From Olsenella sp. (lineage in GTDB: Bacteria > Actinomycetota > Coriobacteriia > Coriobacteriales > Atopobiaceae): a DNA stretch of 64,000 bases. Position 1 is the stretch's first letter, and each line of letters starts with the position of its first letter. Location of the stretch: the NCBI GenBank assembly GCA_022648325.1, contig JALCMG010000004.1, forward strand, positions 62,001-126,000, read 5' to 3'. The notes under the pieces are model-generated. The model searched no databases. It worked only from the letters and a program-made list of their open reading frames with translations, and was not told the DNA's origin. The position numbers and the translations under genes were made by a program. This document shows, piece after piece, positions 54,753 to 63,857 of the stretch.

Positions 54753-56087
54753 CTACTTGAACGTTATCTTGATTCCGCCGGAGCCCTTGCCACCGTCCCC
54801 GCGCGAGAAGAGCCTGTGCAGCCGCGCACCATAGCGCTTGAAGCGGTGGTTGATGCTCTCGCCGCTGGTCGAGCGCAGGCCCAGGAGCGGCGCCGCGCAC
54901 AGCGTGGGCAGGAAGTACTCGATGGCACGCCAGAGCACGAAGCCCGCCGAGGCCTGCGCGCCAAACATGCCGCCAAAGAGCAGCGCAAAGCCACCCTCGG
55001 CGCCGCCGGTGCCACCGGGCAGCGGAATGGCCGAGGTGAGCAGCTCGAGCATCGAGCCGGATGCCAGGCAAGTGATGAGGTCGGCCTCCTTGCCAAAGGC
55101 GTTGAGCACAAACCATGGCAATGCGTAGAGGCAGCCCAGCTGCAGCAGCGTGAGCACCAGCACGCCAACAAGGTCGCCCTTGTTCTTGGCGGCAGACTTA
55201 AAGCCGTTGGAGAACTCCATGATCTGGTTGTTCACGACCTGGTACCAGTGGTCGTAGTCCTTCACCCAACCATGCTTGTTGGCAAAGCGCAGCACCCAGT
55301 TGCCAATGCTCGAGAAGAACTTGGGGTACGCGCAGATGGCAAACAACACCACGCACTCCAGGATCTTGAAGGCAAAGAGCAAGATGCCAATGATGATGAA
55401 GTCACCAAAGGAGTCCAGGAAATAGTCAAGCCTAAAGATGAGCATAATGGCCGCAAAGATACCCTCGCCCGCCTCGTACATGATGAAGCGCGTGGAGTGG
55501 AGCGCGCCGGCACCGCCAACGGAGAGGCCGGCGCGCGTAAGGCGGTAGATCTGCGCGGGCGCGGCGCCCATGCCGTTGGGCGTGAGGTTCATGAAGAAGA
55601 CGCCGGCCGCCTCGACGCTCATGAGGTCGCGCACACCAACGGGAGAGTTGGGATCTGTGATCACCGAGAGCACGTAGGCCGAGACGCCAATCACGTAGTA
55701 GACCAGGTAGCAGAGGGTGCCACGCAGGATCCAGGAGCTGTCGACCTGCGAGAGGCTGCCGAGAAACATGTCCATCTGGCCAGAGAAGATGAGGTACGCC
55801 AGATAGGCAAGCGTAACGCCGCCGAGAAAGACCAGGCTCTTGCGCACCTGGCCCATGCTCTGCTTGTCGGCCTCGCGGTCCTGGGCAGAGACGGCCTTCA
55901 CGGCATTGACGCGGTACTTGACCTTGGCACCCGCGCCGGCGGCAGCAGCCTTGGGGTTGGCGACGGCGGCCGCAGCCACCTTGGCCTTGGGCTTGCCGGC
56001 ACTCACCTTGGCACCAACGACCTGCGGCTTTGGAGCCTTGGGGCGCTTCTGCGCCGCGGGGGCCTTCTTATCGGCGTCCTCTGCCAC
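54753..56087 (-). CDS. Flippase-like membrane protein (LPG_synthase_TM / UPF0104 family)
   Basis: The 444-residue protein has a Lys/Ala/Pro-rich low-complexity cytosolic N-terminus (to about 85) and then about eight helices. Family motifs are seen: FFMNLTPNGMGAAPAQIYRL, TRFIMYEAGEGIF and AIPLPGGTGGAEGGFALLFG. These match the membrane domain of MprF-type proteins without the synthase domain. The GTG at 56087 (GGAGG 5 bp upstream) is preferred over TTG 56117. It probably moves a lipid or lipid-linked substrate. Confidence 0.87.
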   Translation of the reverse strand: MAEDADKKAPAAQKRPKAPKPQVVGAKVSAGKPKAKVAAAAVANPKAAAAGAGAKVKYRVNAVKAVSAQDREADKQSMGQVRKSLVFLGGVTLAYLAYLIFSGQMDMFLGSLSQVDSSWILRGTLCYLVYYVIGVSAYVLSVITDPNSPVGVRDLMSVEAAGVFFMNLTPNGMGAAPAQIYRLTRAGLSVGGAGALHSTRFIMYEAGEGIFAAIMLIFRLDYFLDSFGDFIIIGILLFAFKILECVVLFAICAYPKFFSSIGNWVLRFANKHGWVKDYDHWYQVVNNQIMEFSNGFKSAAKNKGDLVGVLVLTLLQLGCLYALPWFVLNAFGKEADLITCLASGSMLELLTSAIPLPGGTGGAEGGFALLFGGMFGAQASAGFVLWRAIEYFLPTLCAAPLLGLRSTSGESINHRFKRYGARLHRLFSRGDGGKGSGGIKITFK

Positions 56088-56156
56088 AAGCACCTCCGAC
56101 CCGCCAGTCCCAGGCAAGCGCCGTGGGCGTCGACCGACTACATCACTAGAGCTAAC

Positions 56157-57248
56157 TCACCTAGTATAGGCCACCGGGTTTGGTTCCACGATTCCACCGC
56201 CCAGGCAGACGAGACCCCCATAGATGACGGCAGACTGCCCCGGCGCCACCGTGCGCACGGGCGCAGGGTAGCTCACGCGAGCGCGTCCGCCGTCGAGCAC
56301 CTCCACCTGGGCAGGCCGCAGCTCGCCCGTGTGCCTCGTCCTCACCAGGTACTCGCCGTCCGCAGGCTGCTCGCCGGCAATCCAGCGCACGTCGGAGAGG
56401 TCGAGCTGCGCGCACCACAGGCCTGGGCATGCCGGGTCTGCGGTCACGTAGACCACGTTCTTCTCGGTGTCCGTCGAGACCACATAGCGAGCAGGGCCAC
56501 CACCCAGGTCAAGGCCCTTGCGCTGCCCCACCGTGAACAGGAAGGCGCCGTCGTGGTGGCCCAGGACGCGGCCCGTCTCCCACTCCACGATGTCACCGGC
56601 CCGGCGCTCCAGCGTGTCCAGGAGGAAGGTTCGAATGCCCACGGGCCCCACAAAGCAGATGCCGTCGGAGTCCGGCTTGGACTCCACGCCCAGGCCCCTC
56701 TCGGCGCACATGCGGCGCACCTCTGCCTTGTCGCGCACGTCGCCCACAGGGAAAAGCGTACGCGAGAAGGCCTCCTCGCCCACGCGCCAGAGGAAGTAGG
56801 TCTGGTCCTTGTGCTCGTCCACGGCGCGCAGGAGCTGGGTTGAGCCCGTCTGCTGGTCACGGCGCACGCGGGCGTAGTGCCCCGTGGCAATGAGGTCCGC
56901 CCCGTGCGCGAAGGCGCGCTCGGCGAAGGTGCCAAACTTGACGGTCTGGTTGCACATCACGTCGGGGTTGGGCGTGAGGCCGCGCGCGTAGGCGTCTACC
57001 AGGTAGTCCACGACGGTGCGCTGGTACTCCTCCTCGCAGTCCCAGACCTCGAGGCCAATGCCCAGGGTCACGGCGACGCGCTCGGCGTCCGCAAGGTCGT
57101 CTGCCCAGGGGCAGCGGTAGCCCGGCAGGTCGCGCGACCAGTTGCGCATGTAGACGGCCGTGACGTCGTAGCCCTGCTCCACAAGGAGCGCGGCCGAGAG
57201 CGCCGAGTCTACGCCTCCAGAGAGGCCGAGAAAGACCTTCTCGCCCAT
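56157..57248 (-). CDS. mnmA: tRNA-specific 2-thiouridylase MnmA
   Basis: ATP-dependent thiolation of wobble U34 in Lys, Glu and Gln tRNAs. The 363-residue protein has the PP-loop LSGGVDSALSAALL and the two catalytic Cys regions TPNPDVMCNQTVKFG and DSDGICFVG. The C-terminal central and beta-barrel domains follow (FLFTVGQRKGLDLGGG). The start overlaps the cysteine desulfurase stop, so the sulfur donor and the thiolase are co-translated, a common pairing. Confidence 0.96.
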   Translation of the reverse strand: MGEKVFLGLSGGVDSALSAALLVEQGYDVTAVYMRNWSRDLPGYRCPWADDLADAERVAVTLGIGLEVWDCEEEYQRTVVDYLVDAYARGLTPNPDVMCNQTVKFGTFAERAFAHGADLIATGHYARVRRDQQTGSTQLLRAVDEHKDQTYFLWRVGEEAFSRTLFPVGDVRDKAEVRRMCAERGLGVESKPDSDGICFVGPVGIRTFLLDTLERRAGDIVEWETGRVLGHHDGAFLFTVGQRKGLDLGGGPARYVVSTDTEKNVVYVTADPACPGLWCAQLDLSDVRWIAGEQPADGEYLVRTRHTGELRPAQVEVLDGGRARVSYPAPVRTVAPGQSAVIYGGLVCLGGGIVEPNPVAYTR

Positions 57249-58516
57249 CAGCGCCTCCTCCCCACGGCAAGGCCGCCGGCACGGCTGAGCATGTCCTCCT
57301 GCGTGAGGCCGGTGCGCCGCATCTCCGTGCGCACGGCGTCTGCAATCTGCTCCGCAGCGTAGTCGATGTCGTCCATGCTGGTCTGCCGCCCCATCGTGAT
57401 GCGCAGGCTCCCAGTGGAGACTTCTTGGGGCAGCCCCATGGCGTGAAGGACGTGGCTCTCGCGCATGCGGCTGGCCGCGCAGGCGCTGCCCGTCCCCACC
57501 GAGACCCCACGCCGTTCGAGCAGCACCACCAGGCGCCTGGCCTCAAGGCCGGGGAAGCTCACGTGGAGAAGCCCGGGAAGGCGGTGCTTGGGGCTTCTCG
57601 GCCCCGAGACCACCATGCCAGGGAACTCGGCCGCAAGGGCGCTCTCAAGCCGCGAGCGCAGCGCCGCCTCGCGGCGGCACTCCTCGGTGCGGCACTCCTG
57701 CGCAAGTGTCAGCGCGGCGGCAAACCCCACCGCACCGGCCACGTTCTCGGTGCCGGACCGCACGCCGCCCTCCTGGCCGCCTCCAAGGACCAGCGGGCGC
57801 AGGCGCACGCCCTCCCCCGCCCAGAGGACGCCCACCTGTTTGGGGCCGTAGACCTTGGCGGCAGAGAGGGTGACCATGTCGGCCCCTAGTGAGGTCACGT
57901 TACACGAGAGCGAGCCTGCCGCCTGAGAGGCGTCCGTGTGAAGCCAGAGGGGCACGCGGCTTCCCTCGGCCAGGCGCTGCTGGCGCACCGCGGCAACCCT
58001 GCGGGCTATCTCGCGCACGGGCTGTACGGCACCCACCTCGCCGTTTGCAAGCTCCACCGAGACAAGCTGCGTGGTGGGGCCAATGGCCGCGCAGAGGCGC
58101 TCCGGGTCAACGCGACCGTCTGCGCCCACGCCCACCACCACGGCGCCGCGTGCCTGGGCGCAGGCGAGGACGGACTCGTGCTCGGCGGCGTCCGTCACCA
58201 CGCCGCCATCCGTTGCCGCAAAGGCAAGGTTGTTGGCCTCGGTGGCGCCGGCAGTGAAGGTGATGCCGTCGGGCTTGGCACCCATGAGATGCGCGATGTC
58301 CGCCCGTGCACCCTCCACGGCGTCGCGCGCCGCGCGGGCGCGGGCATACGGGGCGGAGGGGTTCTCGAAGCAGCGCGTAAGGTAGGGCTCCATTGCCGAG
58401 AGGATCCTGGGGTCAAGCGGCGTGGCGGCGGCGTAGTCGAGGTAGACCTCGCGGACAGGGGCAGACGCGCCCAGGCCGGCCGCAAAGTGCGCCCGTGCGG
58501 CGGACTGTAGAGCCAT
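57248..58516 (-). CDS. iscS: Cysteine desulfurase (IscS/NifS family)
   Basis: PLP-dependent removal of sulfur from cysteine for tRNA thiolation and Fe-S clusters. The 422-residue enzyme has VYLDYAAATPLDPRIL at the N-terminus, the PLP region DAAEHESVL, the PLP lysine in LSAAKVYGPKQVG and the catalytic Cys in SVGTGSACAASRM. The ATG at 58516 lies just after the upstream gene's stop. It directly precedes mnmA, with a TGATG overlap. It may also serve hydrogenase and other Fe-S proteins. Confidence 0.94.
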   Translation of the reverse strand: MALQSAARAHFAAGLGASAPVREVYLDYAAATPLDPRILSAMEPYLTRCFENPSAPYARARAARDAVEGARADIAHLMGAKPDGITFTAGATEANNLAFAATDGGVVTDAAEHESVLACAQARGAVVVGVGADGRVDPERLCAAIGPTTQLVSVELANGEVGAVQPVREIARRVAAVRQQRLAEGSRVPLWLHTDASQAAGSLSCNVTSLGADMVTLSAAKVYGPKQVGVLWAGEGVRLRPLVLGGGQEGGVRSGTENVAGAVGFAAALTLAQECRTEECRREAALRSRLESALAAEFPGMVVSGPRSPKHRLPGLLHVSFPGLEARRLVVLLERRGVSVGTGSACAASRMRESHVLHAMGLPQEVSTGSLRITMGRQTSMDDIDYAAEQIADAVRTEMRRTGLTQEDMLSRAGGLAVGRRR

Positions 58517-58527
58517 GTGGGCGGACG

Positions 58528-59433
58528 TCACTGCTCGTCGCCCCCAATGACGAGGTTCTGGAAGCGATTGGCTATGAACTCGTCCGTGTAGTGCTCGTCC
58601 ACCCACTGCTCGAAGGCGTTGCTTGCGGGCACGCCGGCGTCGCGCGCGGTCTTACGGTTGAAGCAGGCGATGGTCATCCACATGTCGGCCACGAGGTAGA
58701 CGCTCACCAGGATCACAAAGACCAGCTGGCGATGCGAGGTGGGCATGCCGATGCGGTAGAGCAGCGGCGGCATAATCGCGCGGCACCAGGTGAGCCCCAG
58801 GATGCCCCAGAAGAAGAGGAAGCGCCAGGCGACCCACTGGGTGATGTGGTCGGGCAGGTACTCGTAGGTCCAGGACTCGGCGTGGAAGAGCGTGGCCATA
58901 GACCAGCCGGTGACCTGCTCTAGGATGCCGCCCACGGCCATGGAGATGAGGAAGATCTGCCAGCCCTTGGCGTGGTGGCGGCGCATCTCATAGCAAATAA
59001 GGGTGAGGAATGTGGCGCCAAAGCCATAGAGCGGCGAGAAGGGACCCCATACCAGGCCCACGCGGCTCTGCGTGAGACCTGCCGTCACGAACATCCAGAT
59101 CTCCTCAACGAAGAGACCCGCGATGCAGCCCAGGAAGAAGACAATGATGATCTGGTAGAAGCCCAGATGCATCTCCTCAAGGTATGCCTCGATCGCATCG
59201 TGCTCGGTGCGCATGACCGTGGCGCGCCGCTGCGGGGTGGTCTTGTCGTCTATGCCCTTGAGGTCACGCTCGGCGACCTTCTCGGCAGCTTCCTTTGCCT
59301 CGCGCGCCTCCGACACCTCCGATGCGTCGAGCTTCCTGCCCTGGCGAAGCCAGTCCGCGAAGTAGCGGATCACGCGGACAAAGCCCTCGACGATAAGGGC
59401 GATGAGGAGAAGCGTGAGAAGGCTGAGAATCAT
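58528..59433 (-). CDS. Putative ABC transporter permease-type membrane protein (CmpB family)
   Basis: The 301-residue protein has one N-terminal helix, a charged cytosolic linker (to about 85) and then about five helices with the PF06541-like motifs GFYQIIIVFFLGCIAGLFVE and WGPFSPLYGFGATFLTLICY. The stretch SMAVGGILEQVTGWSMATLF with a downstream WSMATL/WTY pattern is also typical. Function is not established and no ATPase partner is adjacent. It is 11 bp upstream of iscS, so it likely heads the same transcript. Confidence 0.83.
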   Translation of the reverse strand: MILSLLTLLLIALIVEGFVRVIRYFADWLRQGRKLDASEVSEAREAKEAAEKVAERDLKGIDDKTTPQRRATVMRTEHDAIEAYLEEMHLGFYQIIIVFFLGCIAGLFVEEIWMFVTAGLTQSRVGLVWGPFSPLYGFGATFLTLICYEMRRHHAKGWQIFLISMAVGGILEQVTGWSMATLFHAESWTYEYLPDHITQWVAWRFLFFWGILGLTWCRAIMPPLLYRIGMPTSHRQLVFVILVSVYLVADMWMTIACFNRKTARDAGVPASNAFEQWVDEHYTDEFIANRFQNLVIGGDEQ

Positions 59434-59627
59434 GGGCGTCTCCCTTTGGGTGGGCGGTCAGGCGCGACTGCCCCAAGGGCTGCCGCCACGGTGGCCTTGG
59501 GTGCGTGGCCACGCGCCCCCTTAGCATACGACACGACCGACGGCACCGTCCCCAGAGATTCTTCTCGTCATTTTGTGCCTTTTACCTGCGGCGTTTACAA
59601 GACGCTCAAAAAATCTCAAATTCTCGC

Positions 59628-59656
59628 TTGCATCGGCGCGGTGGTTCCCGTATATT
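59628..59656 (+). promoter_or_regulatory. tRNA operon promoter
   Basis: TTGCAT (-35) and TATATT (-10) with a 17-bp spacer, 12 bp before the first tRNA. Confidence 0.8.
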
Positions 59657-59668
59657 ATCCCCTGCGTC

Positions 59669-59744
59669 GCGGGCTTAGCGCAGTTGGTAGCGCGCCACCT
59701 TGCCAAGGTGGAGGTCGCGGGTTCGAACCCCGTAGCCCGCTCCA
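59669..59744 (+). tRNA. tRNA-Gly (anticodon GCC)
   Basis: The acceptor stem GCGGGCT/AGCCCGC is perfect, the anticodon loop TTGCCAA gives GCC, the T-loop is GTTCGAA and CCA is encoded at 59742-59744. It is followed by tRNA-Cys 37 bp on. Confidence 0.97.
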
Positions 59745-59781
59745 TGCATTTCCGGCCGGTGCAAATCGGCCTTTTTCATAT

Positions 59782-59855
59782 GGCGAAGTGGCCAAGTGGT
59801 AAGGCACGGGCCTGCAAAGCCCTTACCCCCGGTTCGAATCCGGGCTTCGCCTCCA
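59782..59855 (+). tRNA. tRNA-Cys (anticodon GCA)
   Basis: The acceptor stem GGCGAAG/CTTCGCC is perfect, the anticodon loop reads CTGCAAA, giving GCA, the T-arm has GGTTCGAATCC, and CCA is encoded at 59853-59855. Confidence 0.97.
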
Positions 59856-59864
59856 GAAAAGAAC

Positions 59865-59893
59865 GGGCACCCGTGAGAGCGGGTGCCCTTTTT
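59865..59893 (+). terminator. Terminator after the Gly-Cys tRNA unit
   Basis: GGGCACCCG, a 6-nt loop, CGGGTGCCC, then TTTTT. Confidence 0.92.
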
Positions 59894-59916
59894 GGTTGCG
59901 CGGGGTTTCTCTCGTC

Positions 59917-60026
59917 GCCGGAATGCCATTTTTGACACCATTTGCAACACTGAGGCTCCTCCGGCGATAATTTGTCTCCGAAAGGCTCTTTTTGACGAGA
60001 GTTGCAACAATATGGGACTACCGGCG
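59917..60026. repeat. Two ~50-bp direct repeats at a 60-bp period
   Basis: Copies at 59917-59966 and 59976-60026 share TTTTTGAC, TTGCAACA 13 bp further on, and end in CCGGCGA/C. Shared blocks are offset by exactly 60 bp. The copies are diverged between the blocks. They lie between a tRNA terminator and the 3' end of the anti-sigma protein gene, and code for nothing recognisable. Confidence 0.65.
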
Positions 60027-60069
60027 ACACCCGTAGCTGCCGTAGCGTCGCTGCCCCGACGCCGCGCCC

Positions 60070-60843
60070 CTACGCGCCGGCGCCGCCGCCCACGACGCCA
60101 ATCTTCTCGCGCGCGGGCACCAGCTTCACGAGCCGCGCCACGGTCCCCTTCCCCGATGGCTTGCGAGTGATCGACACGGCGTCGGTGAGAAGGCGCATAA
60201 GGCGAATGCCGCGGCCGCGCTCGGCACCCGGACCCGTCTCGGGCGGCTCCTCGTTGGCGCCAAGCTCGAAGCCCTCTCCGCAATCCGCGACGTCCACCTC
60301 GATGCGGTCGTCGTAGGCTGTAACGGTAGCGAGCGCGCCCGTCGCGCAGGTGTGGTCAACGGCGTTGCCCAGCGCCTCCCCGCACGCAAGCGTCATATCA
60401 AAGATCTCGTCCTCCGAGAAGGGCATGCCGCGCATGAGCTCGCCCACGTGGTCGCGGGCCTCGCCAAGGTGCACGGCATCCACGGGAAACGTGGTGCGCC
60501 ACAGCGGCAGTACCGAGGAGTCAAGCTCCGAGACGGTCCGCTTGCTTCCCGCGCGAGAGACCGGCATGTAGTCCACGATGCGCATGAGCGCCAGGCTCAT
60601 GTACACGCGCGGGCGCACGTTGGTGAGAGACAGCAGCCCGCCCAGTGACCTCATGCGCCGCAGCTCACAGAGCACAAGCCCCAGCCCCGCGGAGTCCGCA
60701 AAGCCAACGTCGTCCATGTTGAGCACGATGCGCCGGCAGCCATCGGCGATGAGCGCGTCGATGGTTCTTCTCAACGCGCCCACGCTCGTCACGTCCAGGT
60801 CTCCCGAGACGTTCACAACGGCTATGTCCGGCATCCTCTCCAT
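60070..60843 (-). CDS. STAS domain fused to anti-sigma-factor-type HATPase
   Basis: The 257-residue partner-switching protein joins two functions that are usually separate. Residues 1-105 are a STAS domain (RsbV/SpoIIAA type) with the phospho-acceptor Ser in VGFADSAGLGLVLCEL. Residues about 118-245 are a GHKL kinase domain (RsbW/SpoIIAB type) with CGEALGNAVDHT, VADCGEGF and RGRGIRLMRLLTDAV. It is 72 bp downstream of the SpoIIE phosphatase gene and probably in its transcript. A sigma partner is not in the window. Confidence 0.87.
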   Translation of the reverse strand: MERMPDIAVVNVSGDLDVTSVGALRRTIDALIADGCRRIVLNMDDVGFADSAGLGLVLCELRRMRSLGGLLSLTNVRPRVYMSLALMRIVDYMPVSRAGSKRTVSELDSSVLPLWRTTFPVDAVHLGEARDHVGELMRGMPFSEDEIFDMTLACGEALGNAVDHTCATGALATVTAYDDRIEVDVADCGEGFELGANEEPPETGPGAERGRGIRLMRLLTDAVSITRKPSGKGTVARLVKLVPAREKIGVVGGGAGA

Positions 60844-60915
60844 ACGGGAATGCTTCCCACAACCCTATGGGTGTATGCCGAGAAGTGCGCGAACGACACG
60901 CCAGCGCCTCAGACC

Positions 60916-63144
60916 CTACGCGCCCTTGCCCAGCTCGTCGAAGCGCACGGCGACCATCGAGACGTCGTCGTTCAGGTTGCGCCCTGTGAAGTCGTCCAGG
61001 CGTGCCAGGCAGCGGTCGAGAAGCCCGTCGAAGTCCCCCGCCGTCTCGGCAGACACCATGTCGCGCAGGCCATCGTCGCCAAAGAACGCCCCGGAGGGCG
61101 AGCGCGCCTCGGTGGTGCCGTCGGTGTAGAGGAAGAGGATGTCGCCCTCGCAGAGCGAGGCCACGCCGTCACGGTACTCCATGTCGTGGAAGGCGCCAAC
61201 GACGCCGGACTGCACGTCGAGAAGGTCTATCTGGCGCGTTGCCGCCCGCACGAGAACCGCAGGCGGGTGGCCGGCCGAGCAGTACGTGAGAGTTGCCGCG
61301 GCAAGGTCGACAATGCCCACGAAGAGCGTTGCAAAGGTCTCGATGCGAGAAAAGCCGAGGAGGAACTCGTTGAGCGATCGTACCATGCGTGCCGGTGCGA
61401 GCCCCTCCCACGAGTAGGCCCCCAGCGCGGTCTTGACTGCCGCCGAGACCGAGGCAGCCTCCACGCCCTTGCCCGAGACGTCTCCCATGATCACGCAGGC
61501 ACGGCACCCCGGCAGGCGGATGAGGTCGTAGAAGTCCCCGCCCACGAAGGCAGACTCGGTGGCCGAGGAGTAGATGCCGCGGGCAGTGAGGCCGTCCACG
61601 TGCTGCAGCACGTTTCGCATGCCCGTCTGGAGCGCCTGCGAGATGCGCTTGTCCTCCTCGCGCCTCTCCTCCCCCAGGAAGATGTCGCGCACGTCCCCCG
61701 CAAGCCTGCCGAGAAACGCAAGCTCTCCCGCATCGAGGGGCTCCGCACCATCGGGACGAAGAACGAGGCAGCAGCGCCTCTCGCCCGCGAGCTTCCCCGC
61801 GTCCACGAGGGCGCCAACGCAGGGCTCCCCCAGGTCGCGCAGGACGTCGAAGACCGCCGTGCCCGCAAGCACGGGCACCACGGCCACGTCATCCTCCACA
61901 TGGCCCTCCTCGACGGCGTCAAGGTCTATGGGCACGGCGCGCATGCCCGCGACGGGGAGCTCGGCCACCAGGACGTTCTGGTGGACGTTCTGCTCAAGCC
62001 GCACGTAGACGGCATCAAGCTCCTCGGCAGCCTGCACGAATGCCTGCTCGGCGCGCTCGGCAAGGTCCTCGTCGCCCTCGGAAGCATCCAAGAGCTCCTC
62101 TCGCAGCTCGGAACCGCGCTGGTTGAGCCGCTCCGCTCGCTGCTGTCGCATGGTCGAGAAGGCACCCATGAGCTGCACCGAGAGGTAGTGCGCAACGGAG
62201 TCGAGAAGCCGGGCGTCATCGGCATCGAGGGGATGCGGTCGCGACCAGCCAACCTCGATAATCGCTATCACGTGGCCGCCAAACCACACCGGCACGGCAA
62301 AGAAGCTCGAAAAGGGCGGCAGCAGCCCCTTGCTTATTCGGAGTATCTCCCGGGTGTCCTCGTCGACGACCTCGCTCACGCGAATCTTGCCCTGGCGCAG
62401 CGTCTGCGGGTCGGGCGGCTTCACGCGCAGGCGCAGCGCGTGGCCCGCACGCGTGGCGAGGGTCTCGACCGACTTGCCGTACGCCATGAAGTGCGGCACG
62501 CGCGTACCCTCGAGCGACTTCGAGATGCCGCGCAGGTGAAAGCCGTCGGACTCGGCCAGGTAGACGATTGTCGCGTCGGCGTCCATCGTCTGCGTAATCT
62601 CCTCGAGCACGCGCGAGAAGAGCGTGCCCACGTCGCGCGAGTCAAGCGTGTCAAGGACGATGCGCAGCGCACCCGCAAGTCGCTTGTTCGCGCGGCGCAG
62701 GTCGTCGAGGTCCCTCTCGCCCTGACGCTCCTCCAGGCTCCCGCTCTCGGCCGGGAGGGCCACCGTCACGTATGTCTCGCCCGCCGCTTGGACGCGATCG
62801 CAACGCACCCGCAGGCGCATGGGCTCCCCCTCGAGCGACGCCATGGTCACCACCGAGGACGTCCCGTCGACGGGGAACGGCAGCGCGTCCTGCGAGAACG
62901 GCGCCTCCGGGTCAAAGCTGCCTGCCGGCGGGAAGAGCGTGCGAACATCCGCACCCACGAAGTTCTCCCCCTCGCCATGCGGAAGCAGGGCCGACGCCTG
63001 CGCGTTGGCGAGAAGGACCCTCCCCGCCCCGTCGAAGACCACCACTGCCTCCGAAGTGAGCTGCAGAAGACGCGCGAAGGTGGCGGCGAGGCTCCCCTCG
63101 CCTATCCCCTCCACGCGTCGGGTGCTCAGTGCGTTCTTAGACAC
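60916..63144 (-). CDS. PAS/GAF-domain SpoIIE-type PP2C serine phosphatase
   Basis: The 742-residue soluble signalling phosphatase has a PAS-like sensor at about 15-130 (SEAVVVFDGAGRVLLANAQA), a GAF-like domain at about 155-320 (VPVWFGGHVIAIIEVGWSRP), a second divergent GAF-like part to about 510, and a C-terminal PP2C domain. The PP2C metal-binding residues are in FVGGDFYDLIRL and IMGDVSGKGVEAA, with LFLYTDGTTEARS and NDDVSMVAVR. GTG at 63144 is taken as the start. It likely dephosphorylates the STAS domain of the next gene. Confidence 0.88.
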   Translation of the reverse strand: MSKNALSTRRVEGIGEGSLAATFARLLQLTSEAVVVFDGAGRVLLANAQASALLPHGEGENFVGADVRTLFPPAGSFDPEAPFSQDALPFPVDGTSSVVTMASLEGEPMRLRVRCDRVQAAGETYVTVALPAESGSLEERQGERDLDDLRRANKRLAGALRIVLDTLDSRDVGTLFSRVLEEITQTMDADATIVYLAESDGFHLRGISKSLEGTRVPHFMAYGKSVETLATRAGHALRLRVKPPDPQTLRQGKIRVSEVVDEDTREILRISKGLLPPFSSFFAVPVWFGGHVIAIIEVGWSRPHPLDADDARLLDSVAHYLSVQLMGAFSTMRQQRAERLNQRGSELREELLDASEGDEDLAERAEQAFVQAAEELDAVYVRLEQNVHQNVLVAELPVAGMRAVPIDLDAVEEGHVEDDVAVVPVLAGTAVFDVLRDLGEPCVGALVDAGKLAGERRCCLVLRPDGAEPLDAGELAFLGRLAGDVRDIFLGEERREEDKRISQALQTGMRNVLQHVDGLTARGIYSSATESAFVGGDFYDLIRLPGCRACVIMGDVSGKGVEAASVSAAVKTALGAYSWEGLAPARMVRSLNEFLLGFSRIETFATLFVGIVDLAAATLTYCSAGHPPAVLVRAATRQIDLLDVQSGVVGAFHDMEYRDGVASLCEGDILFLYTDGTTEARSPSGAFFGDDGLRDMVSAETAGDFDGLLDRCLARLDDFTGRNLNDDVSMVAVRFDELGKGA

Positions 63145-63203
63145 GTGCCGCCCTTCCCTCGAGAACCTGATCCCAAGGCGACTGCACCCGCTTACACGAC
63201 CTG

Positions 63204-63635
63204 TCACGGAGTGCAAAGCCCCTCTGCGGGGACCATCGTGAGGCCACTCTCGCGCAGCTTGATGGCAAGCGGCTCTCCCGTGACCTTCACGATGTCGACG
63301 GTTCGACCGCCCATGGGACAGGTGTAAGCGTACTCCACGTTGAGGTCGGCCGAGGCCAGATGGTCGAGAAGAACCCCCAGGCCACCGGGAACGTCGGAGA
63401 CCTCGATGCCGACGACCTGGGCGAGCGTGGCGTCGTAGCCAAGCCCGTGGAGGAGCTCCAAGGCGTCTTCCGAGCGGTCGCAGACGATGCGGATGATCCC
63501 AAAGTCCGTGGTATCCGCAACCATGAGCGCATGAATCTGGGTGTTGTCCGCACCAAGTGCACGGCTCATCTTGGCGAGCCTTCCTGGCTCGTTGGGCAGG
63601 CAGACGGTAAGCTGGTCGATCATCGCACTATCCAC
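63204..63635 (-). CDS. Tandem ACT-domain protein
   Basis: The 143-residue small regulator has two ACT-like halves: MIDQLTVCLPNEPGRLAKMS from about residue 5, and GIEVSDVPGGLGVLLDHLAS from about 70. Such stand-alone proteins bind amino acids, but the ligand here is unknown. GTG at 63635 is preferred because GGAAGGGG lies 6 bp upstream; ATG 63623 is the alternative. It is upstream of the SpoIIE gene on the same strand, 59 bp apart. Confidence 0.82.
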   Translation of the reverse strand: MDSAMIDQLTVCLPNEPGRLAKMSRALGADNTQIHALMVADTTDFGIIRIVCDRSEDALELLHGLGYDATLAQVVGIEVSDVPGGLGVLLDHLASADLNVEYAYTCPMGGRTVDIVKVTGEPLAIKLRESGLTMVPAEGLCTP

Positions 63636-63755
63636 GGTCCACCCCTTCCCGGTGGTGTCTTGGTGCCAGCACCGGCACTGCGGCCGACAAGGAACTTTGG
63701 CGATTATGGTCTCGCTTTCAGTTTTCACTTTGGTTGCGGGAGGGCTACGAATGCC

Positions 63756-63790
63756 GCATGAGACAAAGGGACAGTCCCTTTGTCTCATGC
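63756..63790. repeat. Perfect 16-bp hairpin repeat
   Basis: GCATGAGACAAAGGGA-CAG-TCCCTTTGTCTCATGC is perfect, without T-run. Similar GAGACAAAGGGAC hairpins are, from memory, scattered in anaerobe genomes, so this may be a REP-like element. Confidence 0.75.
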
Positions 63791-63817
63791 GCAGCCTCCG
63801 AAAACTCCAATCGGCAT

Positions 63818-63848
63818 AAAAACGGGTCCCCCGTTTCTGGGGACCCGT
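63818..63848 (-). terminator. Terminator of the tRNA-Leu gene
   Basis: On the minus strand, CGGGTCCCC, a short loop, GGGGGACCCG, then TTTTT. Confidence 0.9.
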
Positions 63849-63857
63849 GTACGCTCG

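Noticed and set aside
59917-60026. CRISPR array
   Set aside because: Only two diverged copies, no constant repeat with variable spacers and no cas genes in the window.
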